Notes: a model not told the origin generated them from the sequence alone. A DNA stretch of 64,000 bases from Hymenobacter aquaticus (GCF_004765605.1 NZ_SRLC01000001.1:1240001-1304000), one strand, 5' to 3'. Positions 47,446 through 57,299 are shown, counted from the first letter of the stretch. Program-made: numbers and translations.

Positions 47446-47649
47446 ATGAAGAACACATTTTTCCTGGCCGCCTTGATTCTGTCCTTGGGCTGCATCCTGT
47501 TTCTGTACCAGAAGCTGACCCGCACGGAAGAAGCCCTGCACCAGGCCGAGCAGAAATTTGCCGACTGCCAGCAGGTCACGTTTCAACTCCAGATGAAAGC
47601 CAACGGCACGCCGGCGCACCCCCCACTGCCGGCCAAAGCGCCGAAATAA
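47446..47649 (+). CDS. Small membrane-anchored protein, 67 residues
   Basis: The protein has one hydrophobic segment (residues 4-20, FFLAALILSLGCILFL) followed by a short charged helix (YQKLTRTEEALHQAEQKFAD) and a Pro-rich tail. The plan resembles a single-pass inner-membrane protein with a periplasmic or cytoplasmic coiled coil. I do not recognise it. Its start is 16 bases after the E2 terminator and a very strong hairpin follows, so it is probably a separate small transcript. Confidence 0.6.
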   Translation: MKNTFFLAALILSLGCILFLYQKLTRTEEALHQAEQKFADCQQVTFQLQMKANGTPAHPPLPAKAPK

Positions 47650-47652
47650 CCC

Positions 47653-47716
47653 AACCCCCAGAAACGAGAAGGGCCCGGTGACGCTTGTCACCGGGCCCTT
47701 CTCGTTTCTGGGGGTT
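47653..47716. terminator. Perfect 30-base inverted repeat, bidirectional terminator
   Basis: Arms of 30 bases (AACCCCCAGAAACGAGAAGG and following) are perfect reverse complements around a GCTT loop. It fits exactly between the convergent small-protein and MABP lipoprotein genes, 4-6 bases from each stop codon. Confidence 0.92.
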
Positions 47717-47721
47717 ACATA

Positions 47722-48741
47722 CTACCGCTTGTAGCAGAAGTAGATATAGTCGCCGCCAGCGCCTTCGTTCAGGTCCTGGTTGTCGCGGATCCAGCCGCTT
47801 GGGGGCCAGATGTTGGAGCTGTTGCCCGCTACTACGCCCACTTCCTTCAGGTAGCCGTAGCGGCCATCGACGCGCGACTTGTAGGGCCGGATGTAGCGGC
47901 CACCCGCGCCGTCGTTGAGGTCGGTTTTCCAGTATTTCAGGTTATACGGGCCAGTGATGTTGGAAACAAACTGGAAGGCATCGTAGAAACCCGAGGGGGG
48001 CGACGTGCCAATGGTGGTCGTGCGGTAGCCCCGGGCCGTGATGTTGTTCAGCGGCATCAGCTCCTGGCTGTAAGGATACATCGAGCCGGGCTGATGCACG
48101 AACTTCATGTAGAACGGATAGACATCCTGGTTAAACTCGCTGAACTCGGCCTGGGTGCGGGAGAACGTCAGGTAGATATACCGGCCGCCGGCGCCGCGGT
48201 TCAGGTCGAGGTTCAGCTTGTGGAAGCCTTGCTTGGCCGACACGCTCGACGAGCCGCCCTTGGCAATCTGAATGTCGTAGATGTAGTTCGGGTACGTGCC
48301 GAAGCCAACCTGCATGGTCGAGGGCTGCGTCTGGGTAACCATGCCCACGTTCTCCGAGCTAACGAAGGTGTAGGTCGTGGGCCGGGCGGCATCGGCCAGG
48401 AAGCTGTTCTCGAACGAGCTCATGTAGGCATAGTTCATCGACGTGAAGCCAGCCTCGGGCTCTTCCGGCTTCACTTCCTGAATTTCCTTGCCGGAGGCCT
48501 CGAAGCGCTTGCGCTCCGGCCGCTCCGAGCTGTCGGCCGGCGTTTCAATCTGAATCTTCTTGCCCACGTACTGATCGGGCGAGAAGGGGTAGTCGAATGC
48601 GTCCTCGCCACTGCTGAGCACGGCGGCATTGGCTTGATGCGAGGCCAGGGACTGGTCGGTGGGGGCTTGCAGGTTCTTGTCGCTGCAGGCACTCAGGCTA
48701 AGGCCTACCAGAAAGAGATACGCGGGAACTGATTTGTTCAT
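47722..48741 (-). CDS. Lipoprotein with MABP-type beta-prism repeats
   Basis: The 339-residue protein has a lipoprotein signal (MNKSVPAYLFLVGLSLSAC, Cys19). After a disordered linker, the C-terminal two thirds contain three copies of a DLN-x-GAGG-x-YI motif: LDLNRGAGGRYIYL near residue 182, TDLNDGAGGRYIRPYKS near 275, and QDLNEGAGGDYIYFCYKR at the end. This motif is characteristic of the MABP (MVB12-associated beta-prism) domain, known from eukaryotic vesicle proteins and some bacterial pore-forming MACPF proteins. It is probably exposed at the outer membrane and may bind acidic lipids or sugars. A -7 motif lies 127 bases upstream. Confidence 0.75.
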   Translation of the reverse strand: MNKSVPAYLFLVGLSLSACSDKNLQAPTDQSLASHQANAAVLSSGEDAFDYPFSPDQYVGKKIQIETPADSSERPERKRFEASGKEIQEVKPEEPEAGFTSMNYAYMSSFENSFLADAARPTTYTFVSSENVGMVTQTQPSTMQVGFGTYPNYIYDIQIAKGGSSSVSAKQGFHKLNLDLNRGAGGRYIYLTFSRTQAEFSEFNQDVYPFYMKFVHQPGSMYPYSQELMPLNNITARGYRTTTIGTSPPSGFYDAFQFVSNITGPYNLKYWKTDLNDGAGGRYIRPYKSRVDGRYGYLKEVGVVAGNSSNIWPPSGWIRDNQDLNEGAGGDYIYFCYKR

Positions 48742-48867
48742 AAAGGGTAAGCGCTAGTGAGTAAGAGAGATGAAACGACACGGCAGACAGGCAACCAAAC
48801 GGGGCACGGCAGCAGCTCAGCAGAGGCGAAATTGCTTCGGGACTACCCTACTCCTGCTTGGTTGAAC

Positions 48868-48875
48868 CAAAACTA
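48868..48875 (-). promoter_or_regulatory. -7 element of the MABP lipoprotein gene
   Basis: On the minus strand TAGTTTTG matches TAnnTTTG exactly. It would give a leader of about 120 bases. The rest of the gap 48742-49075 holds nothing recognisable apart from the terminator at 49017-49050. Confidence 0.5.
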
Positions 48876-49016
48876 TCCGGCCGCCCCGGGCTCCGAAAGA
48901 ATAGTACACCAACGGGCGGATTAGCAGTACTACCGCCGCATTGGTCCCGACCACCCCCGTGGGCATGCCCCCCTACTACCCCGCCCCGGCCCTCTTGCGC
49001 GCCGCTCTTTAACGCG

Positions 49017-49050
49017 GCAAGGCCCGGTCTTGGGAAAGACCGGGCCTTGC
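49017..49050 (-). terminator. Terminator of the second TonB receptor gene
   Basis: GCAAGGCCCGGTCTT and its reverse complement form a 15-base perfect stem with a 4-base loop, 26 bases past the receptor stop on the minus strand. The T-run is weak. Confidence 0.75.
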
Positions 49051-49075
49051 GCCTACTTATGCTGGGCAGCCGGGC

Positions 49076-51691
49076 TTAGGGCCGGCCGCCGCTGGGGCCC
49101 TGGGCGGGCGTCGCGCCGGCGCCGTTGCCCCCGTCGCTGCCGCCGCCGTCCTTGAGGTCGTCGTTGCTCACCGACTTCTTGCGGCGCGCCGGGGCCATGC
49201 TCATCTTGCCGATGCGGTAGCTCAGGTTCACGCGCAGGCCAGTGCGGTGAAACACGTTCAGGCTGTTCTGGTCGAGGGTGGCCGAGGAAATTTGGCTGCG
49301 CACCTTGTTGCTGGGCGTGAAGAAGTTGTCGGCTCCGAAGCCGATGCTGCCTTTCTTCTCGTTGAAGTCCTTTTTCACGCCCAGGCTGTACACCCCGAAG
49401 CCGCCCTGGGAGCCTTGCAGCTGCACCTGTCGGCCGCGGTAGAAACTAAAGGCTTGCAGGCCCCAGCCCTTGCTGAAGTTGTAGCTCCCCATCAGGCGGC
49501 CACTGGCCACCCAGCCCTGGTTGCTGGCCGCGTACAGCGGGTCCGACACGTTGTTGTCGAGCGTGGCGTAGTACACGTCGGCGCCGCCGCCCAGGGTCAG
49601 CTTGTTGTTGAGGTTCACGTTGGCAAACAGGCTGCCGCCGTAGGCGTTTTCGGTGCCGATGTTGGCGTAGCTGGTTTGAATGATACCGCCTTCCAGGGGC
49701 GTGCGCACGGGCTGAATCGAGCCGGTGGTGTTGCGCACGAAAGTGGAGAAGTTCAGCGAAGTCTGCTTGACGAAGGTGTTGTAGCTCAGCTCGTAGTTGT
49801 TGGTGTATTCGGGCTCGAGCGTAGGGTTGCCCACGATGATGTTGAGCGGGTTGGCCGACTGCGTGTTGGGGTTCAGAAACTGCAGCGAGGGGCGCTGAAT
49901 CCGGCGGTTGTAGGCTGCTTTCAGCGTGTTGCCGCTGGCCAGCTTGCGCGAGAGGTTCACGCTGGGCACCAGCACCCCGTAGGACGGAATTGAGGGGGCC
50001 TTGTCGGTCCGGAAGTCGGCGTCGATGGTGGTGTACTCGTAGCGGGCTCCGGCTTTAAGGGTGTAGCTTTTCAGAAAGCCCAGCGTGTAGGACGCGTAGC
50101 CGGCGGCCACGTTTTGGCGGTAGGTAAAGACGTTGCTCAGGTTGAGGCCCGCCGCGGGCTGCCCGTTGAGCAGGGTCGTGTAGTCGCTGTTGACGCGGCG
50201 CATGATGTCCTTGCCGCCCAGCTCCACCAGCTGGTTTTTCCCGACCGGCGTCTGGTAGTCGGCCTGCACGGTTACTTCCTCGTTGTAGCTGTCGTTCTGG
50301 TTGTTGCGGGTGCTGCCGGCGCCTTCACCGGTGAGAATGTAGTTGCTAAAGTCGTTATTGCGGGTATTGCGGCTGTACTGGGTCAGCAGGCTAAACTCGC
50401 GCTGGGGCGTCGCGAAGGTGTGGGTGTAGTTGAGCGTGGCGTCGAGCGTGTTGGAGTTGTCGAGCACCTTCACATCGCGCAGGGAGCGGGTAGCGGGCGT
50501 GGTACCGTCGAAAAACTCGGTGGTAGTGGCCAGCCCATCCTGGTAGCTGGTGCCGTTGCGCAAACCCAGCTGCACCGAGGCCGAGAGGAAATTGTACTTG
50601 TTGATGTCGTAGTCCCAGCCCAGGGAGTAGCGCCCAAACAGGTTGTTGGTGCGCGTGTCGGCCGTTTGCAGGGTACGGCTGCGCAGGCTGCGGGAACTCA
50701 GGTCGGAGCCTAGCAGGCGGTAGGTGGTTTGCTCGTTGGTGAAGCTGCCGGGGGTGTTGTACATGGCCCGGCCGCCGCCGCCCAGCGAAAAGCCCATTTT
50801 GCCCACCCGGTAGGTGGCGTTCAGGCCCAGGTCGGAGCCGCGCAGGCCGGCGCTGCTGCGCAAGTCCAGGGTGAAGCCCTGCAGGTTGTTTTGCTTGGTG
50901 ACGATGTTGATGATGCCGCCCGAGCCTTCGGCGTCGTACTTGGCCGAGGGCGAGGTAATGACTTCCACGCTCTTGATCTGGTCGGCCGGAATCTGCTTCA
51001 GGGCGTCGGCAATGCTGCTGGCCGAAATCGTGCTGGGCCGGTTGTTGATCAGCACCTTGATGTTGGAGGAGCCCCGCAGACTCACGTTGCCGTCGAGGTC
51101 AACCGAGAGCATGGGCACGCGCTTGAGCACGTCGGTGGCGTCGCCGCCGCGGGTGGTTTCGTCCTTTTCGGCGTTGTACACGGTCCGGTCTACCTTCTCC
51201 TCTATCAGGCTGCGCTGGCCTTCCACCACTACTTCGGCCAGCTTCTGCACCGACGATTCCAGTGTAACCGTGCCCAGGGCCACCGTGTTGCCATCCTCGG
51301 TAATCACGACGCCGGGCTTTTCCAGGTTTTTGTAGCCGATAAAGCTGATCTGCACGGTGTAGGTACCGGCCGGCACCCGCGGAATCGAGAACTTACCCTT
51401 GTCGTCGGCCGAGGTGCCGTCCACGGCCTTGCCGGTGGCCGGGTTCAGCAGCACCACCGTGGCGTAGGATACGGGCTCTTTCGACGCGGCGTCGGTGATG
51501 GTACCGGTAACGCGGCCGGTGCCGGCCGGGGCCTGCGGGGCACCCTGAGGGCCTTGTCCGGGTGCTCCGCCGGGGCGGGCCATGCTGCCGGCGGGGCGGG
51601 TAGCGCCGGCGGGCCGCTCACCCTGCGGCATTTGGGCCCAGGCCAGGCGGCCGGCGGTGGTTAAAATCAGAACGAGGACAATCTTTTTCAT
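49076..51691 (-). CDS. TonB-dependent outer-membrane receptor
   Basis: Read from the ATG at 51691 (871 residues). The signal peptide (MKKIVLVLILTTAGRLAWAQ) is followed by a Gly/Pro/Arg-rich linker (about 20-50), which is unusual at this position. A carboxypeptidase-regulatory domain follows at about 52-140 (GRVTGTITDAASKEPVSYAT), then the plug (about 150-250: DATDVLKRVPMLSVDLDGNV; IKVLINNRPSTISAS; SVEVITSPSAKYDAEGSGGI) and an OMP_b-brl_3 barrel. The C-terminus adds a Lys-rich and Gly/Asp-rich tail after the last strand. No SusD partner is adjacent. The substrate is unknown. A weak -7-like element TCGATTTG lies at 51781-51788 on this strand. Confidence 0.9.
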   Translation of the reverse strand: MKKIVLVLILTTAGRLAWAQMPQGERPAGATRPAGSMARPGGAPGQGPQGAPQAPAGTGRVTGTITDAASKEPVSYATVVLLNPATGKAVDGTSADDKGKFSIPRVPAGTYTVQISFIGYKNLEKPGVVITEDGNTVALGTVTLESSVQKLAEVVVEGQRSLIEEKVDRTVYNAEKDETTRGGDATDVLKRVPMLSVDLDGNVSLRGSSNIKVLINNRPSTISASSIADALKQIPADQIKSVEVITSPSAKYDAEGSGGIINIVTKQNNLQGFTLDLRSSAGLRGSDLGLNATYRVGKMGFSLGGGGRAMYNTPGSFTNEQTTYRLLGSDLSSRSLRSRTLQTADTRTNNLFGRYSLGWDYDINKYNFLSASVQLGLRNGTSYQDGLATTTEFFDGTTPATRSLRDVKVLDNSNTLDATLNYTHTFATPQREFSLLTQYSRNTRNNDFSNYILTGEGAGSTRNNQNDSYNEEVTVQADYQTPVGKNQLVELGGKDIMRRVNSDYTTLLNGQPAAGLNLSNVFTYRQNVAAGYASYTLGFLKSYTLKAGARYEYTTIDADFRTDKAPSIPSYGVLVPSVNLSRKLASGNTLKAAYNRRIQRPSLQFLNPNTQSANPLNIIVGNPTLEPEYTNNYELSYNTFVKQTSLNFSTFVRNTTGSIQPVRTPLEGGIIQTSYANIGTENAYGGSLFANVNLNNKLTLGGGADVYYATLDNNVSDPLYAASNQGWVASGRLMGSYNFSKGWGLQAFSFYRGRQVQLQGSQGGFGVYSLGVKKDFNEKKGSIGFGADNFFTPSNKVRSQISSATLDQNSLNVFHRTGLRVNLSYRIGKMSMAPARRKKSVSNDDLKDGGGSDGGNGAGATPAQGPSGGRP

Positions 51692-51959
51692 GAACGTTAA
51701 TCGAGGGCAACCCGGTGCGGGGCTGAGAGAGTAGGCGGTTGGTAGCACGAACTTACCGCGGGCGGGAAAGGCCCCCAAGTCAAATCGACGGACCGGCCGG
51801 TTCTCCCCCCGCAGACCGGTAAAGCATCTGCTGGTTGCGCCCGAGAGGCACAGACACGGTTTTGCCCGCGGGGTGGCACACCAGGGAGAAAATAGTCGGC
51901 GAAGAGCTACCCAAGCCGAAAAAAGCCAGGTGCTCCCAAGGCTCACGCCGCCGCAACGA

Positions 51960-52002
51960 CCAACAAAAAGGCCAGCTGCGGAACAGCTGGCCTTTTTGTT
52001 GG
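51960..52002. terminator. Terminator of valS
   Basis: CCAACAAAAAGGCCAGCTG and its reverse complement form a long perfect stem with flanking A and T runs, just past the valS stop. Confidence 0.9.
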
Positions 52003-52018
52003 TCGAAACTATACTGGC

Positions 52019-54649
52019 TTACAGCGCCGCCAGGCTTTGCTCCAGGGCGGCAATTTTCGACTCGGCGTCGGCCTGCTTCTGCCGCTCGCGCTCCAGCACG
52101 TCGGGCTTGGCGTTCTGCACGAATTTCTCGTTGCTGAGCTTTTTAAGCACCGTGTCGCGGAAGCCGCGGGTGTACTCCAACTCTTTTTCCAGCCGGGCCT
52201 TTTCGGCGCCCAGGTCAATCTGGCCTTCCAGGGGCACGAAGAACTCGGCTCCACCCGAGACGAAGCCCACCGAAGCCGTCGGCGCTTCCGGCACCAGGCT
52301 CACCTCCGTCAGGGCGGCCAGCTTGCGGATGATGCCGTCGTAGTCGTGCAGGAGTTGGGCGTCGTCGGTTTTGGCAGCCAGAGTCAGGGGCTTGTTGGGA
52401 CCCAGGCCTTTCTGGTTGCGGATGTTGCGCACCCCGGCCACGATGTCCAGGGCCTTGTCCATGCGGCTGAGCAGTTCGGCGCTGCCGGCCACGGGGGCCA
52501 GCTTGGGCCAGGGCGCTACACAGAGGTACTCCTTGGGGCCCCGCTCCTTCAGCTCGTGCCAGATTTCCTCGGTAATGAAGGGCATGAAGGGGTGCAGCAG
52601 CTTGAGCAGGGTTTCGAGGTAGCCCACGGTGTGCTTCAGCGTTTCGGCGTCAATTGGGGCCTGGTAAGCGGGCTTCACCATTTCCAGGTACACCGAGCAG
52701 AAGTCGTCCCACACCAGCTTGTACACCGTCATCAGCGCGTCGCTCATCCGGAACTTGGCGAAGTGCTCGTCCAGCTCGGCCACGGTGGTTTGCAGCTTGG
52801 CCCCGAACCACTCCACCGCTTTAGCCGAAGCGAAGGGCAGCTCGGCGTTTACTTCCCAGCCCTGAGTCAGGCGGAAGGCGTTCCAGAGCTTGTTGGTGAA
52901 GTTGCGGCCCTGCTCCACGAGCTTGATGTCGAAGAGCAAATCGTTGCCGGCCGGCGACGAGAACAGCATGCCGGTCCGCACACCGTCGGCGCCGTAGTCG
53001 GCAATGAGGTCCAGCGGGTCGGGCGAGTTGCCCAGGCTCTTGCTCATCTTGCGGCCCTGGGCGTCGCGCACGATGCCGGTGAGGTACACGTTGCGGAAGG
53101 GCACTTCCTTGCGGTACTCGAGGCCGGCCATAATCATGCGGGCCACCCAGAAAAACAGGATTTCGGGGGCCGTTACCAGGTCGTCGGTGGGGTAGAAGTA
53201 GTTGATGTCGGCGTTGTCGGGGTCCTTGAACCCGTCGAACACCGAAATCGGCCACAGCCACGACGAAAACCAGGTATCCAGCACGTCCTCGTCCTGGCGC
53301 AAATCCGCGAGCTGCAAATCCGCGTTGCCACTCTGCTCCCGGGCCTGCTCCAGGGCCTGCTCCTCGTTCAGGGCTACTACAAACGAGCCGTCAGGCAGGT
53401 AGTAGGCCGGAATCCGCTGACCCCACCACAGCTGCCGCGAGATGCACCAGTCGCGCACGTTCTCCATCCACACCCGGTACATGTTCTTGAACTTGGGCGG
53501 GTGCAGCTTGATTTCGTCGTTTTCAACTACTTCCAGGGCCTTTTTGGCCATGTGGTCCATCTTGCAGAACCATTGCAGGCTGAGCTTGGGCTCGATGACG
53601 GCCCCGGTCCGCTCCGAGGTTTGGAGTACGCTGTTGTAGTCCTCAATCTTGTCGAGCAAGCCAGCTTCCTGCAAGTCCTTGGCAATCTGCTTGCGCACGG
53701 CAAACCGGTCCTGCCCCACGTAGAGCTGGGCTTTCTCGTTGAGCGTGCCGTCGTCGTTCAGAATGTCGATAACGGGCAGGTTGTGCTTGACGCCCAGCTC
53801 GTAGTCGTTCAAATCGTGGGCGGGCGTCACCTTCAGGCCGCCGGTGCCGAAGTCCATAGCCACGTACTCGTCCAGGATAACCGGAATTTCGCGGCCCAGC
53901 AGCGGGATGCGCACTTTCTGCCCGTGCAAATGCTGGTACCGCTCGTCGTTGGGGTTCACGGCCACGGCCACGTCGGCCATAATCGTCTCGGGCCGCGAGG
54001 TGGCCACGGTGATAAACTGGCCCTCCTGCCCTACCACCGCATATTTGAGGTAGTACATCTTGGCCACGGTGTCCTTGGCAATAACTTCCTCGTCGCTGAT
54101 AGCCGTGCGGCCCTGCGGGTCCCAGTTCACCATCCGGATGCCGCGGTAGATCTGGCCTTTCTGGTAGAGGTCCACGAACACGCGCAGCACGGCCTCGGTC
54201 AGCTCGGGCTCCATCGTGAAGCGCGTCCGGTCCCAGTCGCAGCTGGCGCCCAGCTTCTTGAGCTGCTCCAGAATGATGCCGCCGTACTTTTCCTTCCAGT
54301 CCCAGGCGTGGGTCAGGAATTCTTCCCGGCTCAGGTCGCGCTTCTCGATGCCTTTTTCCTTGAGCAGGGCCACTACCTTAGCTTCGGTGGCAATGGAGGC
54401 GTGGTCGGTGCCGGGCACCCAGCAGGCTTCCTTGCCCTGCATCCGGGCCCGGCGCACCAGCACGTCCTGAATGGTATTGTTGAGCATGTGGCCCATGTGC
54501 AGCACGCCCGTCACGTTGGGCGGCGGAATCACGACCGAGTAAGCGGGCTTGCGCGGGTTGGGTTTGGCTTTGAAAAAGCCCTGCTCCTGCCAGCGCTGGT
54601 ACCATTTGGCTTCAACGTCGGCGGGGGTATAGGTTTTGGCGATGGACAT
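52019..54649 (-). CDS. valS: Valyl-tRNA synthetase
   Basis: Charges tRNA-Val. Read from the ATG at 54649 (876 residues). The HIGH-type motif is HMGH at residues 51-54 ([15 protein letters not shown]). The editing domain is at about 190-340, including [20 protein letters not shown]. The KMSKS motif is in [14 protein letters not shown]. The anticodon-binding domain follows, and the last 65 residues are the coiled-coil arm typical of ValS ([20 protein letters not shown]). An exact -7 motif lies 32 bases upstream. Confidence 0.97.
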   Translation of the reverse strand: MSIAKTYTPADVEAKWYQRWQEQGFFKAKPNPRKPAYSVVIPPPNVTGVLHMGHMLNNTIQDVLVRRARMQGKEACWVPGTDHASIATEAKVVALLKEKGIEKRDLSREEFLTHAWDWKEKYGGIILEQLKKLGASCDWDRTRFTMEPELTEAVLRVFVDLYQKGQIYRGIRMVNWDPQGRTAISDEEVIAKDTVAKMYYLKYAVVGQEGQFITVATSRPETIMADVAVAVNPNDERYQHLHGQKVRIPLLGREIPVILDEYVAMDFGTGGLKVTPAHDLNDYELGVKHNLPVIDILNDDGTLNEKAQLYVGQDRFAVRKQIAKDLQEAGLLDKIEDYNSVLQTSERTGAVIEPKLSLQWFCKMDHMAKKALEVVENDEIKLHPPKFKNMYRVWMENVRDWCISRQLWWGQRIPAYYLPDGSFVVALNEEQALEQAREQSGNADLQLADLRQDEDVLDTWFSSWLWPISVFDGFKDPDNADINYFYPTDDLVTAPEILFFWVARMIMAGLEYRKEVPFRNVYLTGIVRDAQGRKMSKSLGNSPDPLDLIADYGADGVRTGMLFSSPAGNDLLFDIKLVEQGRNFTNKLWNAFRLTQGWEVNAELPFASAKAVEWFGAKLQTTVAELDEHFAKFRMSDALMTVYKLVWDDFCSVYLEMVKPAYQAPIDAETLKHTVGYLETLLKLLHPFMPFITEEIWHELKERGPKEYLCVAPWPKLAPVAGSAELLSRMDKALDIVAGVRNIRNQKGLGPNKPLTLAAKTDDAQLLHDYDGIIRKLAALTEVSLVPEAPTASVGFVSGGAEFFVPLEGQIDLGAEKARLEKELEYTRGFRDTVLKKLSNEKFVQNAKPDVLERERQKQADAESKIAALEQSLAAL

Positions 54650-54680
54650 CGACAAGGGGAATAGCGGTTCGGAATACGGG

Positions 54681-54688
54681 CAAAAGTA
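54681..54688 (-). promoter_or_regulatory. -7 element of valS
   Basis: TACTTTTG on the minus strand matches TAnnTTTG exactly, 31 bases from the start codon. Confidence 0.6.
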
Positions 54689-54792
54689 GGCAATTCGGCG
54701 CGGGGCCGGAAATCAGCCCGCTGCTCGGGTTCCGCGGCCCGGCTTACCCCGGCATTAACGCATTTTTAATATTCTATATAGGAGAATCCAGG

Positions 54793-54800
54793 TACCTTTG
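54793..54800 (+). promoter_or_regulatory. -7 element of the nitrilase-fold gene
   Basis: TACCTTTG matches TAnnTTTG exactly, 81 bases before the ATG. The upstream stretch is AT-rich but has no well-placed TTG. Confidence 0.55.
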
Positions 54801-54881
54801 AGGCTGACTAAAAATCTCCGCAAGGGTTTAACCGGATTTTGGTACCTTCTGGGAATTTTTCTCCGCTGCTTTTGTGCCCCT

Positions 54882-55811
54882 ATGGCTTCGCTGTTCTCTT
54901 TTCGTAAAAAATCGAAGCCGGAAGCCCCCTCGGCTTCCGCTCCGGCGCCCACGGCGGCCCCGGCCACTACGACCATTCGCTTCGGGCTGGGCCAGCTGCT
55001 GGTGGAAGGCGGCGAGCCCGGGCGCAACCTGGAGCGGGCCGCCCAGATGATAGCCGAAGCCGCCCGCCAGGGCTGCGACCTGGTGCTGCTGCCCGAAACC
55101 CTGGACTTTGCCTGGACCCACCCCAGCGCCTTGCAGGAAGCCCAGCCCATTCCCGGCGCGTTCAGCGACCTGCTCTGCCAGGAGGCCCTGCGCCACAACA
55201 TCATGGTGTGCGCCGGCCTGACCGAGCGGCTGCACGGCCGCAACTACAACGCGGCCATCCTGATCAGCGCCCAGGGCGAAATCCTGACCAAATACCACAA
55301 AATCAACCTCCTGACCGTCGAGCAGCCGTTTTACGCGGTGGGCCAGACGCTGAACGTGGTGGATACGCCGCTGGGCAAAATCGGTGTCAACGTGTGCGCC
55401 GACAATTACCTCGACGGCCTCTCCATCGGCCATACCCTGGCCCGCATGGGCGCCGAGTTTATCCTGGCCCCGGCATCCTGGACCGTGGATTTCTCCATTA
55501 CGGAGGAAAATGACCCCTACCGGGAAAAGTGGGTGAAGCCCTTTTCCATTCTGGCCCGGCTCTACAACGTAGCGGTGCTCAGCACTACCTCGGTGGGCTA
55601 CATCGTGGGCGGCCCCTACGAAGGGAAAAAGAGCATCGGCTGCTCGTTGGCCGTCGATGCCTCGGGCGTGCGAGCCCAGGGCGCCTTCAACGAATTCGCG
55701 GGCCAGCTGGTGGTGGCCGACATTCCCCGGCCCGTCCGGGCCGAGCAGGGCACGGCCATCGGCGAGATGCTGCGCCGCAAAGGCTACCGCTTCGACGAAT
55801 TACCCGTCTAA
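54882..55811 (+). CDS. Carbon-nitrogen hydrolase (nitrilase fold)
   Basis: Read from the ATG at 54882 (309 residues). The catalytic triad is visible as Glu72 (LLPETLDF), Lys140 (KYHKINLL) and Cys172 (VNVCADNY). Residues 1-30 form a basic then Ala/Pro-rich tail that is not part of the fold. The enzyme probably hydrolyses an amide and releases ammonia. It is followed after 72 bases by an N-acetyl sugar amidotransferase gene, so a function as ammonia donor in place of a glutaminase is an attractive inference. The substrate is not known. Confidence 0.85.
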   Translation: MASLFSFRKKSKPEAPSASAPAPTAAPATTTIRFGLGQLLVEGGEPGRNLERAAQMIAEAARQGCDLVLLPETLDFAWTHPSALQEAQPIPGAFSDLLCQEALRHNIMVCAGLTERLHGRNYNAAILISAQGEILTKYHKINLLTVEQPFYAVGQTLNVVDTPLGKIGVNVCADNYLDGLSIGHTLARMGAEFILAPASWTVDFSITEENDPYREKWVKPFSILARLYNVAVLSTTSVGYIVGGPYEGKKSIGCSLAVDASGVRAQGAFNEFAGQLVVADIPRPVRAEQGTAIGEMLRRKGYRFDELPV

Positions 55812-55883
55812 ATCAAAACTATTCCGCGCTTGGCTGGTACTCTGTTTTCTTCCGCTCCTATTGCCCGACCTTTCCCTGTTGCT

Positions 55884-57047
55884 ATGACGCCTGGCTACCA
55901 GTGCTGCACGCGCTGTATCATGGACACGACGGTGCCCGGTATCCAGTTTGGGGCGCAGGGCGAATGCAACTTCTGCGCCCTGCACGACACGATGGACCAG
56001 GCCTTCCCGCTGGGCGAGGACGGCCGGCGGAAAGTGCAGGAGCTGGCCGCCGACATCAAGCGCCGGGGCCGGGGCCGCAAGTACGACTGCGTGCTGGGCG
56101 TAAGCGGGGGGCGCGACAGTTCGTTTACGCTCTGGTACTGCGTCACGCAGCTGGGGCTGCGCCCGTTGGCGGTGCACTTCAACGACGGTTTCGGCAACCC
56201 CGTGGCGGGGGAAAACATGCTCAAGGCCTGCCGCACGCTGGGCGTGGAGCTGCGCACCATCACCTCCGACTGGCGCGAATCCAAAGACCTGAAAATTGCC
56301 TTTCTGAAAGCCTCCGTGCCCGACATGGAGGAAGGCACCGACGTGGGCATTGCCACGGCCCTCTACGGAGTGGCGGCCAAGGAAGGTATTCAGCGCATCA
56401 TCATCGGGCAGTCGTTTCGCACCGAGGGCATTGCGCCGCTGTCGTGGAACTATCTGGATGGCAAGTACCTGAAGGCCGTGCACCAGCAATTTGGCTCGGT
56501 ACCGCTGCGGCCCTGGACGCCCAACGACCCGGGCTTTAATCTGGGCCTGAAGGAAATGTTTTACTACGCCTTCGTGCGCCGCATCAAGACCGTGACCCTG
56601 CTCTACCACGTCGACTACGTGCGCAGCGAGGTGGATGAGCTGCTGGCCCGGGAGCTGGCCTGGCAAAACCCCGGCGCGCACTACTTCGACGACTTGTACC
56701 AGAGCGTGATTTACTACCTGAACCGCACCAAGTTCAACATCGACCGGCGCCTGTTCAACTACTCCGCCCTGATCCGCTCGGGGCAGATGAGCCGGGAAGT
56801 GGCTTTGCACCGCACCAGCCAGATCAACTCCATCGAAGACGCGCGCGTGATTGAGCTGTGCATCAAGCGCCTGGGCCTCACCCGCCAGGAGTTCGACCAA
56901 ATTGTGGCCGCCCCGCCCCGCACCTTCCACGACTACCCCAACAACTACCGCCTCATCCGCCGCCTGCGCTGGCCCATCCAGGTCCTCAGCCGCCTGAACC
57001 TGATTCCGGAGTCGGCCTACGACAAGTACTTCAACTGCGGCACGTAA
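55884..57047 (+). CDS. N-acetyl sugar amidotransferase (WbpG/PseA-like)
   Basis: Read from the ATG at 55884 (387 residues). The N-terminus has a Cys4 metal site (CTRC at 8-11 and CNFC at 28-31), followed by an ATP-pyrophosphatase domain with PP-loop VSGGRDSS at residues 73-80. LAVHFNDGFGNPVAGENMLK and the C-terminal RLTRQEFDQ-type region match the WbpG family, which turns an N-acetyl group into an acetamidino group in surface sugars. WbpG normally works with HisH/HisF-like WbpH and WbpI; neither is nearby. The product is likely used in O-antigen, capsule or glycoprotein glycan synthesis. Confidence 0.85.
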   Translation: MTPGYQCCTRCIMDTTVPGIQFGAQGECNFCALHDTMDQAFPLGEDGRRKVQELAADIKRRGRGRKYDCVLGVSGGRDSSFTLWYCVTQLGLRPLAVHFNDGFGNPVAGENMLKACRTLGVELRTITSDWRESKDLKIAFLKASVPDMEEGTDVGIATALYGVAAKEGIQRIIIGQSFRTEGIAPLSWNYLDGKYLKAVHQQFGSVPLRPWTPNDPGFNLGLKEMFYYAFVRRIKTVTLLYHVDYVRSEVDELLARELAWQNPGAHYFDDLYQSVIYYLNRTKFNIDRRLFNYSALIRSGQMSREVALHRTSQINSIEDARVIELCIKRLGLTRQEFDQIVAAPPRTFHDYPNNYRLIRRLRWPIQVLSRLNLIPESAYDKYFNCGT

Positions 57048-57052
57048 CGGTG

Positions 57053-57299
57053 ATTTGGTGAAGTGGTGAGATGGTGAGTTGTCGTTCTACTCTGGCCAGG
57101 AAGCACGACGAAGAACTCCAACGACAGAGAAACTTATCCATCTGCACAGCACACCCCGACTTTATACCAAAAAGCCCTTTCCCGTTGGTACGAGAAAGGG
57201 CTTTTTAGCGGAGAAATCAGGGTGAGTTGGAGACCATGAGCTAACGAATAAGCTTATCAGGGCGACAACTCACCATTTCACAACTTCACCATCTCACCG
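57053..57299. repeat. Paired low-complexity arms around a terminator
   Basis: GGTGAAGTGGTGAGATGGTG (57058 on) is mirrored by CACCATTTCACAACTTCACC (57271 on), with the terminator at 57169-57206 in the middle. The flanking genes are convergent. Confidence 0.75.
57169..57206. terminator. Bidirectional terminator
   Basis: AAAAAGCCCTTTC / GAAAGGGCTTTTT with a 12-base loop serves the amidotransferase and the convergent ferredoxin gene. Confidence 0.88.

Noticed and set aside
48858..49079. Plus-strand frame of 73 codons between the MABP lipoprotein and TonB receptor genes
   Set aside because: It overlaps the -7 motif of the lipoprotein gene and the receptor terminator, and its translation is low-complexity Pro/Arg.
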